Notes under the pieces: generated by a model | Told to the model about the DNA's origin: nothing | What the model saw: the letters and a program-made list of their open reading frames with translations, nothing else | Databases searched by the model: none | Shown: one piece after another, positions 56,945-64,000 of the stretch | Layout: the number at the start of each line of letters is the position of its first letter | Numbering within the stretch: position 1 is the first letter of the stretch | Position numbers and translations under genes: made by a program | Source of the DNA: Rhodococcoides fascians A44A | Lineage (GTDB): Bacteria > Actinomycetota > Actinomycetes > Mycobacteriales > Mycobacteriaceae | Assembly (NCBI RefSeq): GCF_000760735.1 | Contig: NZ_JMEX01000008.1 | Coordinates: forward strand, 1,517,502 to 1,581,501 | Direction of reading: 5' to 3' | DNA length: 64,000 nt

Positions 56945-57600
56945 CAGCCGACCTCCGCTTGATCGTCGACGAGCAGATCGGAGAGCCGGATGGCCTGCCA
57001 CGGACGGTGTCCGGGAACCTCGCACCACACGGTGGCCGGGTTCTCGTCGTCGATCTCGAGGCGTTCGAGGTGCACTCCGTATCGCGCGGCGAGAGCTGCG
57101 AGCCGTGTGCCGTCGAGGTGCGGGTTGGAGATATGCAGTATCAGCCGGATCGCGGGGGCGTCGAGCTCTTCGCGTAGCTTGCCGGCGAGAAAGGCTGCCT
57201 TGCCGGCCGCCGAGTCGTCGGCCGATGTTTGATCGCCCTGCCGAAAGACCGCGTCCTTGGCGTGAAATGTTCCGTACCAGGCTGTTTCGTCACCGTCTCC
57301 GACCACTGCGAAGCTGCCACGCTCATCACCTGCGGCGTAGAGCTCGACCACCGGTGCGGCCGATGCCGCGGAGGCGACGGCGTCGGTGACCTGCTCGGCT
57401 TCGCTGGCGCGCAATCCGTCGTAGTCGAGGTCGAGCTGCTTGTAGAGCTCTCGTTTGATCTTCTGCCACATCGACCAGTCGGTCAGCCCGGACTTTTCGG
57501 CCCATGCGCGGATCTCGCTCGCGGTCGACGCCTCGAGGGTCTCGCGTGCCTGTCGTACTGCGGTGGCGGCCTCGGCCCATTCGCTCGCTGCATCGCTCAT
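56944..57600 (-). CDS. hypothetical transfer-operon protein, RNase H-like outline
   Basis: A 218-residue soluble protein starting at ATG 57600 (GAAAGGA upstream). The helical N-terminus (SEWAEAATAVRQARETLE) is followed by an alpha/beta part with GSFAVVGDGDETAWYGTFHA, a helix KAAFLAGKLREEL and LILHISNPHLDG that has the strand order of RNase H-like folds. I cannot confirm catalytic acids. It is coupled to the MinD-like gene by overlap. Confidence 0.6.
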   Translation of the reverse strand: MSDAASEWAEAATAVRQARETLEASTASEIRAWAEKSGLTDWSMWQKIKRELYKQLDLDYDGLRASEAEQVTDAVASAASAAPVVELYAAGDERGSFAVVGDGDETAWYGTFHAKDAVFRQGDQTSADDSAAGKAAFLAGKLREELDAPAIRLILHISNPHLDGTRLAALAARYGVHLERLEIDDENPATVWCEVPGHRPWQAIRLSDLLVDDQAEVG

Positions 57601-57674
57601 GTCCTGACGTTCCTTTCGTGGTGGCTGTTCGCCGCGGTGCTGCGGCGATCTCGCGCTGTGGCGGCGGTGGGTGA

Positions 57675-58268
57675 TCACGCTTGCTCGATGGCGGCGATGA
57701 CGTAGCGACCGTCGACCTTGTCGGTGGTGATCCGTTGGCGGTACTGCGTCCCAGGCCCGTTCGGGCCGCTCTCGGTGAGAGTGAGGGTGTAGCAGCCGGT
57801 GCGCAGCGGGTCGATGTCGAGGCAGTAGGTGGTGCCGACCGGGACGGTGGCGATACCTGCGTCCAGGTTGGCTTCGACGGTGAACGGGGCACTTGCCGGG
57901 GCGTTCGGTGACACCAGAGCGTGCGCGGCCGCGCCCGATCGCTGGACGTAGTACGCGTGCTCGAACGCGGCGATGACCCCGGGGCCGCTGTTCTGATCAC
58001 CGGTCGGCATCGAGCAATCCGGCCCGGCCGCAACGGTTGTCGGCGCGACGGAGGAAGCGGCTATCGTGTCGGTGGCTGTCGTGTCCGGCTCGGAGTCGCC
58101 ACCGCTGAGCAACACAGCGGCGGCGACGGCTACGAACACGACAGCAGCCCCGGCGGCCGCGATCGCGCGTCGGCGCGATCGCGGCACACGGGGCGAGCTC
58201 GACGGCACCCCTGATCGGGCTGGGCCGGTGGCACTGGCAATCGGAGATGTCGTCGAACGGCGGATCAT
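57675..58268 (-). CDS. membrane-anchored NTF2-like/VirB8-type hypothetical protein
   Basis: A 197-residue bitopic protein starting at ATG 58268 with AAGGA upstream. It has a basic N-terminus, one transmembrane helix (AIAAAGAAVVFVAVAAAVLL), a Thr/Ala-rich linker and an exported domain with two Cys (TTYCLDIDPLRTGCYTLTL), which probably form a disulfide, and VIAAFEHAYYVQRSGAA as first helix. Likely an exported scaffold subunit of the secretion system. Confidence 0.65.
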   Translation of the reverse strand: MIRRSTTSPIASATGPARSGVPSSSPRVPRSRRRAIAAAGAAVVFVAVAAAVLLSGGDSEPDTTATDTIAASSVAPTTVAAGPDCSMPTGDQNSGPGVIAAFEHAYYVQRSGAAAHALVSPNAPASAPFTVEANLDAGIATVPVGTTYCLDIDPLRTGCYTLTLTESGPNGPGTQYRQRITTDKVDGRYVIAAIEQA

Positions 58269-58317
58269 CTGGAATGTGTCCTTCCTGGCTGGTTCAACTA
58301 GCTGGCTGTAGGGCGAA

Positions 58318-59658
58318 TCAGGCGGGTGCGAACGCCGCCTGCAAGCCGCCGAGAGCGGCAGTGGCCTGATCGACGATGGGTGCGGCTGCGGTGTTGACCG
58401 CGGCGACGGTGTCGGCGACGGCAGGCTGCTCGAGGGCCTTCGAGGTGAACCCCTGTGCTGCTTCGACGGCCGGTGCGGTCCACACCGACGCATCGTTGAC
58501 GGCTTTGTCTACGATCGGAGCCGCGTTCTGAACGGCTTTGTCGGCCGCCGCGAGAACCTGACGGCCGTTCGGGTCGGCCGCGAGAGTGTCGCGAACTTGC
58601 CCGATGGGACCGGGGAGATCGACTGTCGCGGCCGGCGGGATCGTCGGAACGCTGTCGGCAGCCGGGGGAACCACTGCCGGGGCGGGGGCCGGCTCTTCGA
58701 TGATCTGCTGCTCGCCGCCGAGGACGGTGGCACCGAGGATGCCGCCCATGACAGCGCCTGCGCCGGTCAGGCCCAGCACGATCGGTGCCGACAGTGCTGC
58801 GCCGACGCCTGCACCGGCAAGTGCGGCTGCGCCGGGGATGAAGACCCAACCCACCGGTCCTCCCCAGACGACCGCACCGGTGCCGGTGGTAGCGGCGACT
58901 CCGAGTCCGCCGCCGACAGCAGCAGCGGTGCCGGTGATCACCGCGGCCGGGACCACCGATGCAGCGAGGCCGACAGCGCCACCGGTGATGACACCGGTCG
59001 CGGTACCCGCTGCGATCCGGTCGGCGCGGGGCGCGTCGGCGAATCCGTTGTCCACAAGCCAGTTTCCGCCATCGGCTTGTATCGCCTGCAACGTGTTGTT
59101 GGTACGTGTGAGCAGGTTCTGGTCGACGATGTTGGTATCGACCGGCACCAACGTGCCGCCGGCGATGAAGGTTCCGGGCGGGGCCTCGATCGGGGCGATG
59201 ACCTTGCGCTGCACCGTCGGGACCGGCGGCGGTGGCGGCGGTGGCGGCGGAGTCGCCTGCAGCGCCGGGGGTGCTTCACTCGGGGCAGCCGGCGGAGCGG
59301 GGGCCTGGTAGTAAGTGTTCTGGTAGTTCGAGGACTGCTGGTTACCGGCCAAGTAGTCGTCGTAGCTACGCGATGGGGTTTGCTGCACCTGTGGTGAGGG
59401 CTGGTAGCCGTCCAAGTACTGGCGCGGTTTCGGAGCTGGCGGCGGCGGGATGGCCGGTGCCGTCTGCGGTGTGCTCGTGACCCCCGGTTGTGATCCTCGA
59501 GGACTGGTCACTCCCGGCTGAGATGGTGCAGCCTGCGCGGGAGCGGCCTGCACGGTCAGGCCGGCGATCGTCACCGCGGCCACGGCGGGCAGCGATTTGA
59601 TCACCCGCCCTCGCTTCTTGGATGAGCGGTGGTGTCCGGTGCCCTGTGATGCTGGCAT
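58318..59658 (-). CDS. proline-rich exported protein at the head of the transfer operon
   Basis: A 446-residue exported protein with a Lys/Arg-rich start and signal peptide (VIKSLPAVAAVTIAGLTVQAAPAQAA). It contains a Pro/Gln/Tyr-rich region with a run of nine prolines, a domain around residues 165-220, then a glycine/alanine-rich hydrophobic stretch (TATGVITGGAVGLAASVVPA onward) that could insert in a membrane, and an Ala-rich tail. It recalls VirB10-like envelope-spanning designs only in outline. ATG 59658 has GAAGGGA. It is the first gene of the long operon. Confidence 0.6.
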   Translation of the reverse strand: MPASQGTGHHRSSKKRGRVIKSLPAVAAVTIAGLTVQAAPAQAAPSQPGVTSPRGSQPGVTSTPQTAPAIPPPPAPKPRQYLDGYQPSPQVQQTPSRSYDDYLAGNQQSSNYQNTYYQAPAPPAAPSEAPPALQATPPPPPPPPPVPTVQRKVIAPIEAPPGTFIAGGTLVPVDTNIVDQNLLTRTNNTLQAIQADGGNWLVDNGFADAPRADRIAAGTATGVITGGAVGLAASVVPAAVITGTAAAVGGGLGVAATTGTGAVVWGGPVGWVFIPGAAALAGAGVGAALSAPIVLGLTGAGAVMGGILGATVLGGEQQIIEEPAPAPAVVPPAADSVPTIPPAATVDLPGPIGQVRDTLAADPNGRQVLAAADKAVQNAAPIVDKAVNDASVWTAPAVEAAQGFTSKALEQPAVADTVAAVNTAAAPIVDQATAALGGLQAAFAPA

Positions 59659-59770
59659 TGGTGCCGATCCCTTCCTGGTGCGACCCGGCGATCGGGTCGT
59701 GCTGGTGAATGCGTCTGCGGGCCAATTACTCTGGCGACAATTGGTTTTAGTGAGTCGGTGGGGAGAAGTG

Positions 59771-59819
59771 GATGGGTGCGTGCGATCGATAGGTTGTGGG
59801 CCAGTTGCACGCACCCATC
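59771..59819 (-). terminator. strong 13-bp hairpin in the leader of the transfer operon
   Basis: GATGGGTGCGTGC (59771-59783) and GCACGCACCCATC (59807-59819) form a perfect 13-bp stem with a 23-base loop. On the minus strand it follows a 17-codon ORF and precedes the 446-residue gene by 112 bp, so it could attenuate or terminate transcription. Confidence 0.6.
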
Positions 59820-59832
59820 ACGTGCTAGAGGC

Positions 59833-59886
59833 TCAGAGCCAGCCGAAGACCACCGACCAGAACCAAGGCTGCTGGAAAATCCACAT
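59833..59886 (-). CDS. possible 17-residue Trp-rich leader peptide
   Basis: MWIFQQPWFWSVVFGWL, with four Trp in 17 residues, has an AGAAAGGA sequence 11 bases upstream of its ATG and ends 13 bp before the strong hairpin. The hydrophobic composition could also suit a small membrane peptide. It is too short for a statistical call. Confidence 0.4.
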   Translation of the reverse strand: MWIFQQPWFWSVVFGWL

Positions 59887-60044
59887 CAGGTACGGAATCC
59901 TTTCTGTGCGAACGGGTGTGGGTTCGAGGGGCGATGTCCCGGCGGGGCCACGCAGCGCTGAACATGATGAAATGCGCTTACTACGCGACCCTCGCGCCGG
60001 TCCACCGGTCGAGCTACAAGGCGCGGGGGAGCTCCTGTAGCTCA

Positions 60045-60074
60045 CGAGTGGGGCTATCAGCGAAAGCCCACTCG
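60045..60074 (-). terminator. hairpin downstream of the small Cys/His gene
   Basis: CGAGTGGGGCT and AGCCCACTCG pair over ten positions with one bulge around a 9-base loop, 26 bp after the stop of the 66-residue gene on the minus strand. An adjacent weaker inverted repeat GAGCTACA/TGTAGCTC lies at 60011-60043. Confidence 0.5.
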
Positions 60075-60100
60075 AGTCGGGGCAGTCCGAACTGCCAGGT

Positions 60101-60301
60101 CTACGGCATACGGGTAGGAATGGACCGCTCGTTGCACGATGTGGATGGCTTCCACTCGGCTAGCAGTGCTCCGTCGTCACCGATGTATTGATGGCGACCG
60201 GAATGCCCGTGGTCGAGCGAGCATGCAATCAAGTCGCCATGTGTCCGATTCACGACGATCGCCGTGCAGAACTGATGCTCTGGGAGGAAATTCGGCTCCA
60301 T
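60101..60301 (-). CDS. small Cys/His-motif protein
   Basis: A 66-residue protein from ATG 60301. Cys and His are arranged as FCTAIVVNRTHGDLIAC followed by SLDHGHSGRHQYIGDDG and AEW, a pattern I know from many small actinobacterial phage and element proteins (Cys...His...Cys...GHxGxH...W) that probably bind zinc. Longer upstream readings of the frame do not look like protein. Function unknown. Confidence 0.55.
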   Translation of the reverse strand: MEPNFLPEHQFCTAIVVNRTHGDLIACSLDHGHSGRHQYIGDDGALLAEWKPSTSCNERSIPTRMP

Positions 60302-60779
60302 CGCATCCCGTGCGGTGCTCACTTCGGTTCGGCCCCGTGACTTCGACGGAAACGGCAATGTCGGTCGAATGCGCTTGCTGTCGCACCTCGTCCGTAACGG
60401 CTCAACGCTGAACTTCGACGACGGTAAATGCTGGTCTGAGCCGTCGATGGCATGTGCGATGCGGCAAGGGCGAGCGACGCGAACATGTGGAACTCCCGAC
60501 AGGAATGATCGGACGGATTCTTTGAACAGACCGACCTGATGTCCCGCGCTACAAGCAGTGCCGAGATAGGCAAGCACCGAGGAATCCCTTTTGGGCGCGC
60601 ATCAGGACTGTAGAACAGGTTCAGTGCACCGCGCAATTGGTTCAGCTCCGTAGCACCGAGATCGAAGGGATGCATGACAGCAACTGTAACGCGCAACTAT
60701 AAAACGCACAAGAGTCCAAAGTCATGACGGATCGAGGAAGATGGGACTGTCTTGAAAGGTCGACAGGGAGTTGGGGACA
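60302..60779. other. 478-bp region between the Cys/His gene and the XRE gene
   Basis: No gene is well supported. The right part holds the XRE promoter and operator-like repeats (60680-60709). A minus-strand frame beginning at 60675 has no ribosome site and no recognisable product. Confidence 0.5.
60692..60709. promoter_or_regulatory. 18-bp repeat upstream of the XRE gene (copy 1)
   Basis: CGCAACTATAAAACGCAC, matched at 17 of 18 positions by the copy at 61237-61254 just after the gene. An adjacent AACTGTAACGCGC (60682-60694) repeats its core, so there is a tandem pair here. AT-rich against the background; probably an operator bound by the XRE protein. Confidence 0.6.
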
Positions 60780-61232
60780 GTGCCGCGAAGCGGAGTTCGT
60801 GGGTTTCGCGCCGACCGGTTGCGTGAGCTACGGGTACGGGCGGGGTTCAGTGCAGACGACCTCGCAGCGAAGGTGGGCGCGACGAGGCAGGCGGTATCGA
60901 CCTGGGAAACTGGACGCTCGACGCCACCGCCTGCGACGCTTGGCCGAATCGCGAACGCCCTGCACACGTCCGTAGCGGCGCTGGTTCCGATCCCGCAGTC
61001 TCAGCTCAAATTGTCCGACCTGAGGGTGCATGCGGCGCTGTCCCAGGGTGACGCTGCGCAGCTGCTCGGGATGTCGACTACCGTTCTCGCCGACATCGAG
61101 CGTGGGCGAAAGTCCGAGACCGAGGAGCGCATCGAGTCGTTCGCCGAAACGTATGGTGTGTCGACTCGAACAGTGGCAGCTGCGTGGAGTCGAACTCGCG
61201 ATGCCCGCACGACACGCGCACAATCCTTGTAA
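60780..61232 (+). CDS. XRE regulator with two helix-turn-helix domains
   Basis: A 150-residue protein started at GTG 60780, 9 bases after AGGGAG. Residues about 9-65 form one XRE domain (LRELRVRAGFSADDLAAKVGATRQAVSTWETGR) and about 78-130 a second, more divergent one (LRVHAALSQGDAAQLLGMSTTVLADIERGRK). No other domain. Near-identical 18-bp repeats lie on both sides of the gene, suggesting it binds upstream and downstream of itself. Confidence 0.85.
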   Translation: MPRSGVRGFRADRLRELRVRAGFSADDLAAKVGATRQAVSTWETGRSTPPPATLGRIANALHTSVAALVPIPQSQLKLSDLRVHAALSQGDAAQLLGMSTTVLADIERGRKSETEERIESFAETYGVSTRTVAAAWSRTRDARTTRAQSL

Positions 61233-61236
61233 AAGA

Positions 61237-61254
61237 CGCAACTATTAAACGCAC
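61237..61254. promoter_or_regulatory. 18-bp repeat downstream of the XRE gene (copy 2)
   Basis: CGCAACTATTAAACGCAC begins 4 bp after the XRE stop and differs from copy 1 by one base. It is preceded by TTGTAAAAGACGC, another version of the core, so the paired arrangement is repeated. Confidence 0.6.
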
Positions 61255-61327
61255 CTTCGGAGTTCACGCTTCAACTGCACTCAGTCCGGAGTGGGCTATG
61301 TGGGTCCGCATGGGTCCGCGAACTTAT

Positions 61328-62332
61328 TTACTCCTCGCACAATTCGGTCAGAGTGACGAGTGCGGCCGTGGTGTGCTGATCGAGTGAAACTAGAACGGCA
61401 TCAATTGTCATCGGCTTCCAGTCGCCGTCAAGAGTTCTGAACCGAAGCACGCCGTTGGTGCGTTCGCGTGCGAGTGCGTTCGACATTTGCTTCGCAATTG
61501 GTATGTCGTCCGGATGAATCGCCGGTACCGGTTCGTCAGGAAGGTTTTCCCAGCAGATACTCGGTGCAGGTTCAGAGTTGTACCAGCGCAGCAAGCTCAG
61601 ATTTCTAAGGTTGACCAGTGCGCGGTACTCGCCCTCCTTGGTGGAAGCCTCCAGAACGCGATGCTCGAGAATCGTGGGTGGGGGAGCGATATTGATTTCA
61701 CCTGCGGGGCCGATGTCCTGGGTGATACCCCTCAGGATGACTTCGGTGCCCGAAATCCCGTCTTCGGCAATCATCCGGCACGAGAAATGCGCGGCTCGAA
61801 GTTCGCCGTCGTCCCGCCTCACTGTCCAGACCGCTTGGTGAGTGGTGCCCGGCGCTGATTGCACGATCTTGGCCATAGCTTCGCTCTCGTCCCGGTTGGT
61901 GACAAGTCGGGTGAACGCTCCGGCGAGTGCACGCTGCGTCTCGCGCTCGTCTTGCGGAACGCAGTAAAGGTCGAGTAGATCGTTGCTACCGCTTGCTGTG
62001 CTCTTGGTTAGGTTGAACTGCCACGCCCCGGCGGCGTCTCGTCGAGGTGGAGTCTCGTCGCGCTGGCCGAGCCACACCCATGCGCCATGTGTACGGCCCG
62101 CGAAGGTGTGCAGTGGTTCGGCCAGAATTCGCCTGTAGCGGTCTTTGCATGGCCGATCCACTACGGTGCCTGTGGAAAGCGCCTCAGCTACCGCGGCGAC
62201 TGCCTCTTCGCGGCTGGTGGAGCTGCGGAGAACTTTACGAGGTGGAACAAAGGATTTGGGCGAAGACCCAACTCCAATCACGGTAGGCTCCGCGTCTCCG
62301 AACGTCTCTATCAGGATCCAGCTGTTCGACAT
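61328..62332 (-). CDS. PAS/GAF-like DUF5593-type sensory protein
   Basis: A 334-residue soluble protein starting at ATG 62332. The N-terminal region (SNSWILIETFGDAEPTVIGVGSSPKSFVP) is the pattern I associate with DUF5593 proteins of mycolic-acid actinobacteria. The body has two PAS-like modules (VWLGQRDETPP..., AVWTVRRDDGELRAAHFSCRMIAEDGISGTEVILRGIT and VPAIHPDDIPIAKQMSNAL). No output domain is visible. Likely a small-molecule or redox sensor; ligand unknown. No coupled partner gene. Confidence 0.7.
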   Translation of the reverse strand: MSNSWILIETFGDAEPTVIGVGSSPKSFVPPRKVLRSSTSREEAVAAVAEALSTGTVVDRPCKDRYRRILAEPLHTFAGRTHGAWVWLGQRDETPPRRDAAGAWQFNLTKSTASGSNDLLDLYCVPQDERETQRALAGAFTRLVTNRDESEAMAKIVQSAPGTTHQAVWTVRRDDGELRAAHFSCRMIAEDGISGTEVILRGITQDIGPAGEINIAPPPTILEHRVLEASTKEGEYRALVNLRNLSLLRWYNSEPAPSICWENLPDEPVPAIHPDDIPIAKQMSNALARERTNGVLRFRTLDGDWKPMTIDAVLVSLDQHTTAALVTLTELCEE

Positions 62333-62384
62333 AGTTGACCGACCCCCGCAGGTCTGGTGAATGGTTTCTGTTGATGACGACTTG

Positions 62385-63200
62385 TTAGGTCCGTCGTAGT
62401 GCTTGGAGCGAAGGCAGCAGCCGTTGGTACTGAGGGCCAAGTACGCGCGTGGTCGCGGTGACGAGGCGGGCGTCGTTCCCTATAGTCACCTGCGACTTCC
62501 CCCTCCACGCACCCGCAATGATCCTTCGGGCGGCCACTTCGGGGGTGGTTCGGGCTATGCGGCTATCGAAAAAATCGGCAGTCCGCGCGTGATCAACGCC
62601 TGGTGCCGCCCGCGCCGTCCGAGCGATCGACGTCTTGAGTCCACCAGGTATCACACAGGTCGCACGCGCGGTTCGTGACGCCAGCCGCAGTTCTTGGTTG
62701 AGGGCCTCGGTGAAACCTCGTACGGCAAACTTGGATGCGTTGTACGCCGAATAGCCGGGTGCAGACATGACACCAAATGCAGACGACACGTTGACGATTC
62801 GACCTCGACGCGACTTCAGGATGTCCGGCAAAAAAGCGCGAGAGCTGTTGACGACACTCTCGAAGTTGGTCGCCATCACTAGATCGAAGTCAGCTGGGGG
62901 AGTGTCGATGACATCGCCGCTGTAGAGAACGCCTGCGACGTTGAAGACCGCATCGATACCGCCCAGTGCGGAGCGTGACGACGCCGCCCACGAATCAATT
63001 TCGATTCGGTTGGTGACATCCAGGTGAGTCGCGTGTGCGGTGTTGGTGGTAGCCGCGCACTCTGACTGTGTGTCGAGGAGGGCATCAAAGTTATTGTCTG
63101 CGAGAGAAAGAGACCAGTTCGAGCGTGCTAGTTGCAGAGCGACCTCACGGCCCACTCCCGAACCTGCCCCGGTGACCGCTGCTTTCCATTCCCCCGGCAT
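62385..63200 (-). CDS. short-chain dehydrogenase/reductase
   Basis: A 271-residue NAD(P)-dependent oxidoreductase of the classical SDR family. It has the cofactor loop TGAGSGVGREVA (residues 10-21), DVTNRIE, the NVAGVLYSG strand, catalytic Ser in VNVSSAFG and the YxxxK pair in YSAYNASKFAVRGF, with a PGGLKTSI motif after it. The C-terminus includes a membrane-interacting-like extension seen in lipid-type SDRs. The substrate is not evident. It lies 52 bp upstream of the DUF5593 gene. Confidence 0.9.
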   Translation of the reverse strand: MPGEWKAAVTGAGSGVGREVALQLARSNWSLSLADNNFDALLDTQSECAATTNTAHATHLDVTNRIEIDSWAASSRSALGGIDAVFNVAGVLYSGDVIDTPPADFDLVMATNFESVVNSSRAFLPDILKSRRGRIVNVSSAFGVMSAPGYSAYNASKFAVRGFTEALNQELRLASRTARATCVIPGGLKTSIARTARAAPGVDHARTADFFDSRIARTTPEVAARRIIAGAWRGKSQVTIGNDARLVTATTRVLGPQYQRLLPSLQALRRT

Positions 63201-63728
63201 CTGCTCTGCCTCCTAGATCTCGGTGCCATCGGTAACTAGGCACCGTAACGACTCCTCGCTCATCGCGCTAGCAACCAGCTGGTCTGTATCCGGTCGCTCG
63301 GATGAGCTGTGTCCGACAGCCACCTCCGGCACCTCGATCGTGGCGATCAACTATCGTCGTCACACCGCCGGACGTCTGTCCCCGTCCGCGAATGACCCCG
63401 TCGCCGAGAAGCCCTCCGGGGTACGGCGCGAGTAGGCCGGAGCCGGGGATCGACCATCTCCATGCGACCCACTGCTCGTCGAGGACACGAGCTGTTTGGA
63501 GGACTCGACCGAGAACGGTGTCGGGGCTGTGCAAACGCATTCCCTGAGCGCCGTGACTTGGTCATCCTGCTGCTTCTAGTTGACCGATGCTTGCGGCCGA
63601 AGCGAGTTGGTGGAGATGGTGTGCTGAGTCGCAGTAGTCGACGCTCAAGCACAAGTGCCGCAACCTTCGTAGGATCTGCGCGGGCGCCGCCGAATCCCGT
63701 GTCGCACGCGGGACTCTCGTGAATACTG
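63201..63728. other. 528-bp region without a supported gene
   Basis: Open frames are present on both strands, but none has a good ribosome site or a recognisable product. A minus-strand frame at 63268-63540 (VLDEQWVAWRW...) might be a gene fragment. The two neighbouring minus-strand genes end and begin here. Confidence 0.45.
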
Positions 63729-64000
63729 TCAGATTGGTTGCTGATGTGTTGTCAGGTTCGCGAACCCCTGTCTGCGGGCGCGGGCAGAGTTATAGCGCTG
63801 TATGGCGATCTCACCGCTCGGATGCAGTGGTGGAACAGGTGCGGGATTGCCGGCCCCGTCTACGGCAACCATCGTGAAGTAAGAACTGTTGACATGTCTG
63901 AGTTGCCCCGACCGAATGTTCTCGGCATCCACGCGAATACCGATTTCCATTGAGGTCCGTCCGGTGTAGTTGACCGAAGCGGAGAAAGTCACGAGCTCAC
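63729..64000 (-). CDS. acyl-CoA thioesterase (hotdog fold), 5' part outside window
   Basis: The frame is open to the window edge; 90 residues of the C-terminal part are present. VTFSASVNYTGRTSMEIGIRVDAEN and SSYFTMVAVDGAGNPAPVPPL are the signature of the YciA/BACH-type acyl-CoA hydrolases that cleave acyl-CoA to fatty acid and CoA. A GTG at 63992 is inside the domain and not the true start. Confidence 0.88.
   Translation of the reverse strand, partial: ELVTFSASVNYTGRTSMEIGIRVDAENIRSGQLRHVNSSYFTMVAVDGAGNPAPVPPLHPSGEIAIQRYNSARARRQGFANLTTHQQPI

Noticed and set aside
60319..60675. Minus-strand frame starting MHPFDLGATELNQLRG, divergent from the XRE gene
   Set aside because: The first 30 residues look protein-like, and the start abuts the operator repeats, but there is no ribosome site and the rest degenerates into Arg/Ser-rich sequence. 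It may be a frameshifted gene remnant; not enough to annotate.
63268..63540. 90-codon minus-strand frame between the SDR and the thioesterase
   Set aside because: No ribosome site and no recognisable family; possibly a fragment, but indistinguishable from a chance frame.
59821..63728. Second copy of the tRNA-Leu 3' end as right attachment site
   Set aside because: I looked for the T-arm/acceptor sequence (GTTCGAGTCC...TGGGGGCA) in the right part and did not find it; a computed repeat search would be needed to exclude a short core.

Overview
The window is high-GC actinobacterial DNA, most probably from Rhodococcus or a close mycolic-acid relative. The evidence is the gene order of the first 18.6 kb (prs, glmU, tRNA-Gln, TetR, mfd, mazG, an LpqU-like lipoprotein, eno, an FtsB-like protein, DUF501, ppx), which as I recall follows the Mycobacterium tuberculosis Rv1017c-Rv1026 order. 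GTG/TTG starts, ATGA/GTGA overlaps, an Lsr2 nucleoid protein and a cutinase fit this.

1-20.3 kb is chromosomal core: PRPP and UDP-GlcNAc synthesis on the minus strand, then transcription-coupled repair, NTP clean-up, cell-wall hydrolysis, glycolysis, division and polyphosphate genes on the plus strand. Inserted between mazG and the LpqU-like gene are a DHFR/RibD-like reductase, a two-gene DUF3558 lipoprotein unit and a complete efeUOB iron-uptake operon. A short-chain fatty acid permease and a tRNA-Leu(TAA) close this region.

20.3-59.7 kb reads as an integrated conjugative element whose left end lies at the tRNA-Leu gene. In order it holds a DUF4062 gene, a tyrosine integrase with an overlapping XRE regulator, a divergent excisionase, a ParA/ribbon-helix-helix/DUF2637 maintenance module preceded by about 1.1 kb without a gene, a run of small genes including a helicase-loader-like DnaB N-terminal domain, an Lsr2 paralogue, an acetyltransferase, a PrsW-type protease pair, a MobF (TraA) relaxase-helicase with a candidate oriT, and a long minus-strand type IV secretion operon (59.7 to 41.3 kb). 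That operon includes a coupling ATPase, a VirB4-like ATPase, an SCO6880-family protein, a VirB6-like channel, VirB2/VirB8-like subunits, a three-domain peptidoglycan hydrolase, an unusual cutinase and an EspI/MinD-like ATPase. A truncated serine recombinase and an unknown gene sit at its 3' end.

59.8-63.7 kb is less clear: a Trp-rich mini-ORF before a strong hairpin, a small Cys/His protein, an XRE regulator flanked on both sides by the same 18-bp repeat, a PAS-like DUF5593-type protein and a short-chain dehydrogenase. The window ends inside an acyl-CoA thioesterase. I found no second copy of the tRNA 3' end, so the right end of the element is not fixed here.

As a whole, the integrase/excisionase/XRE genes would control integration, ParA and partners would maintain the excised circle, TraA would process oriT, the coupling protein would deliver it to the secretion channel, and the wall hydrolases (with perhaps the cutinase acting on the mycolate envelope) would open the cell envelope for the channel. 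All functions are read from sequence motifs and gene context; no database search was run.
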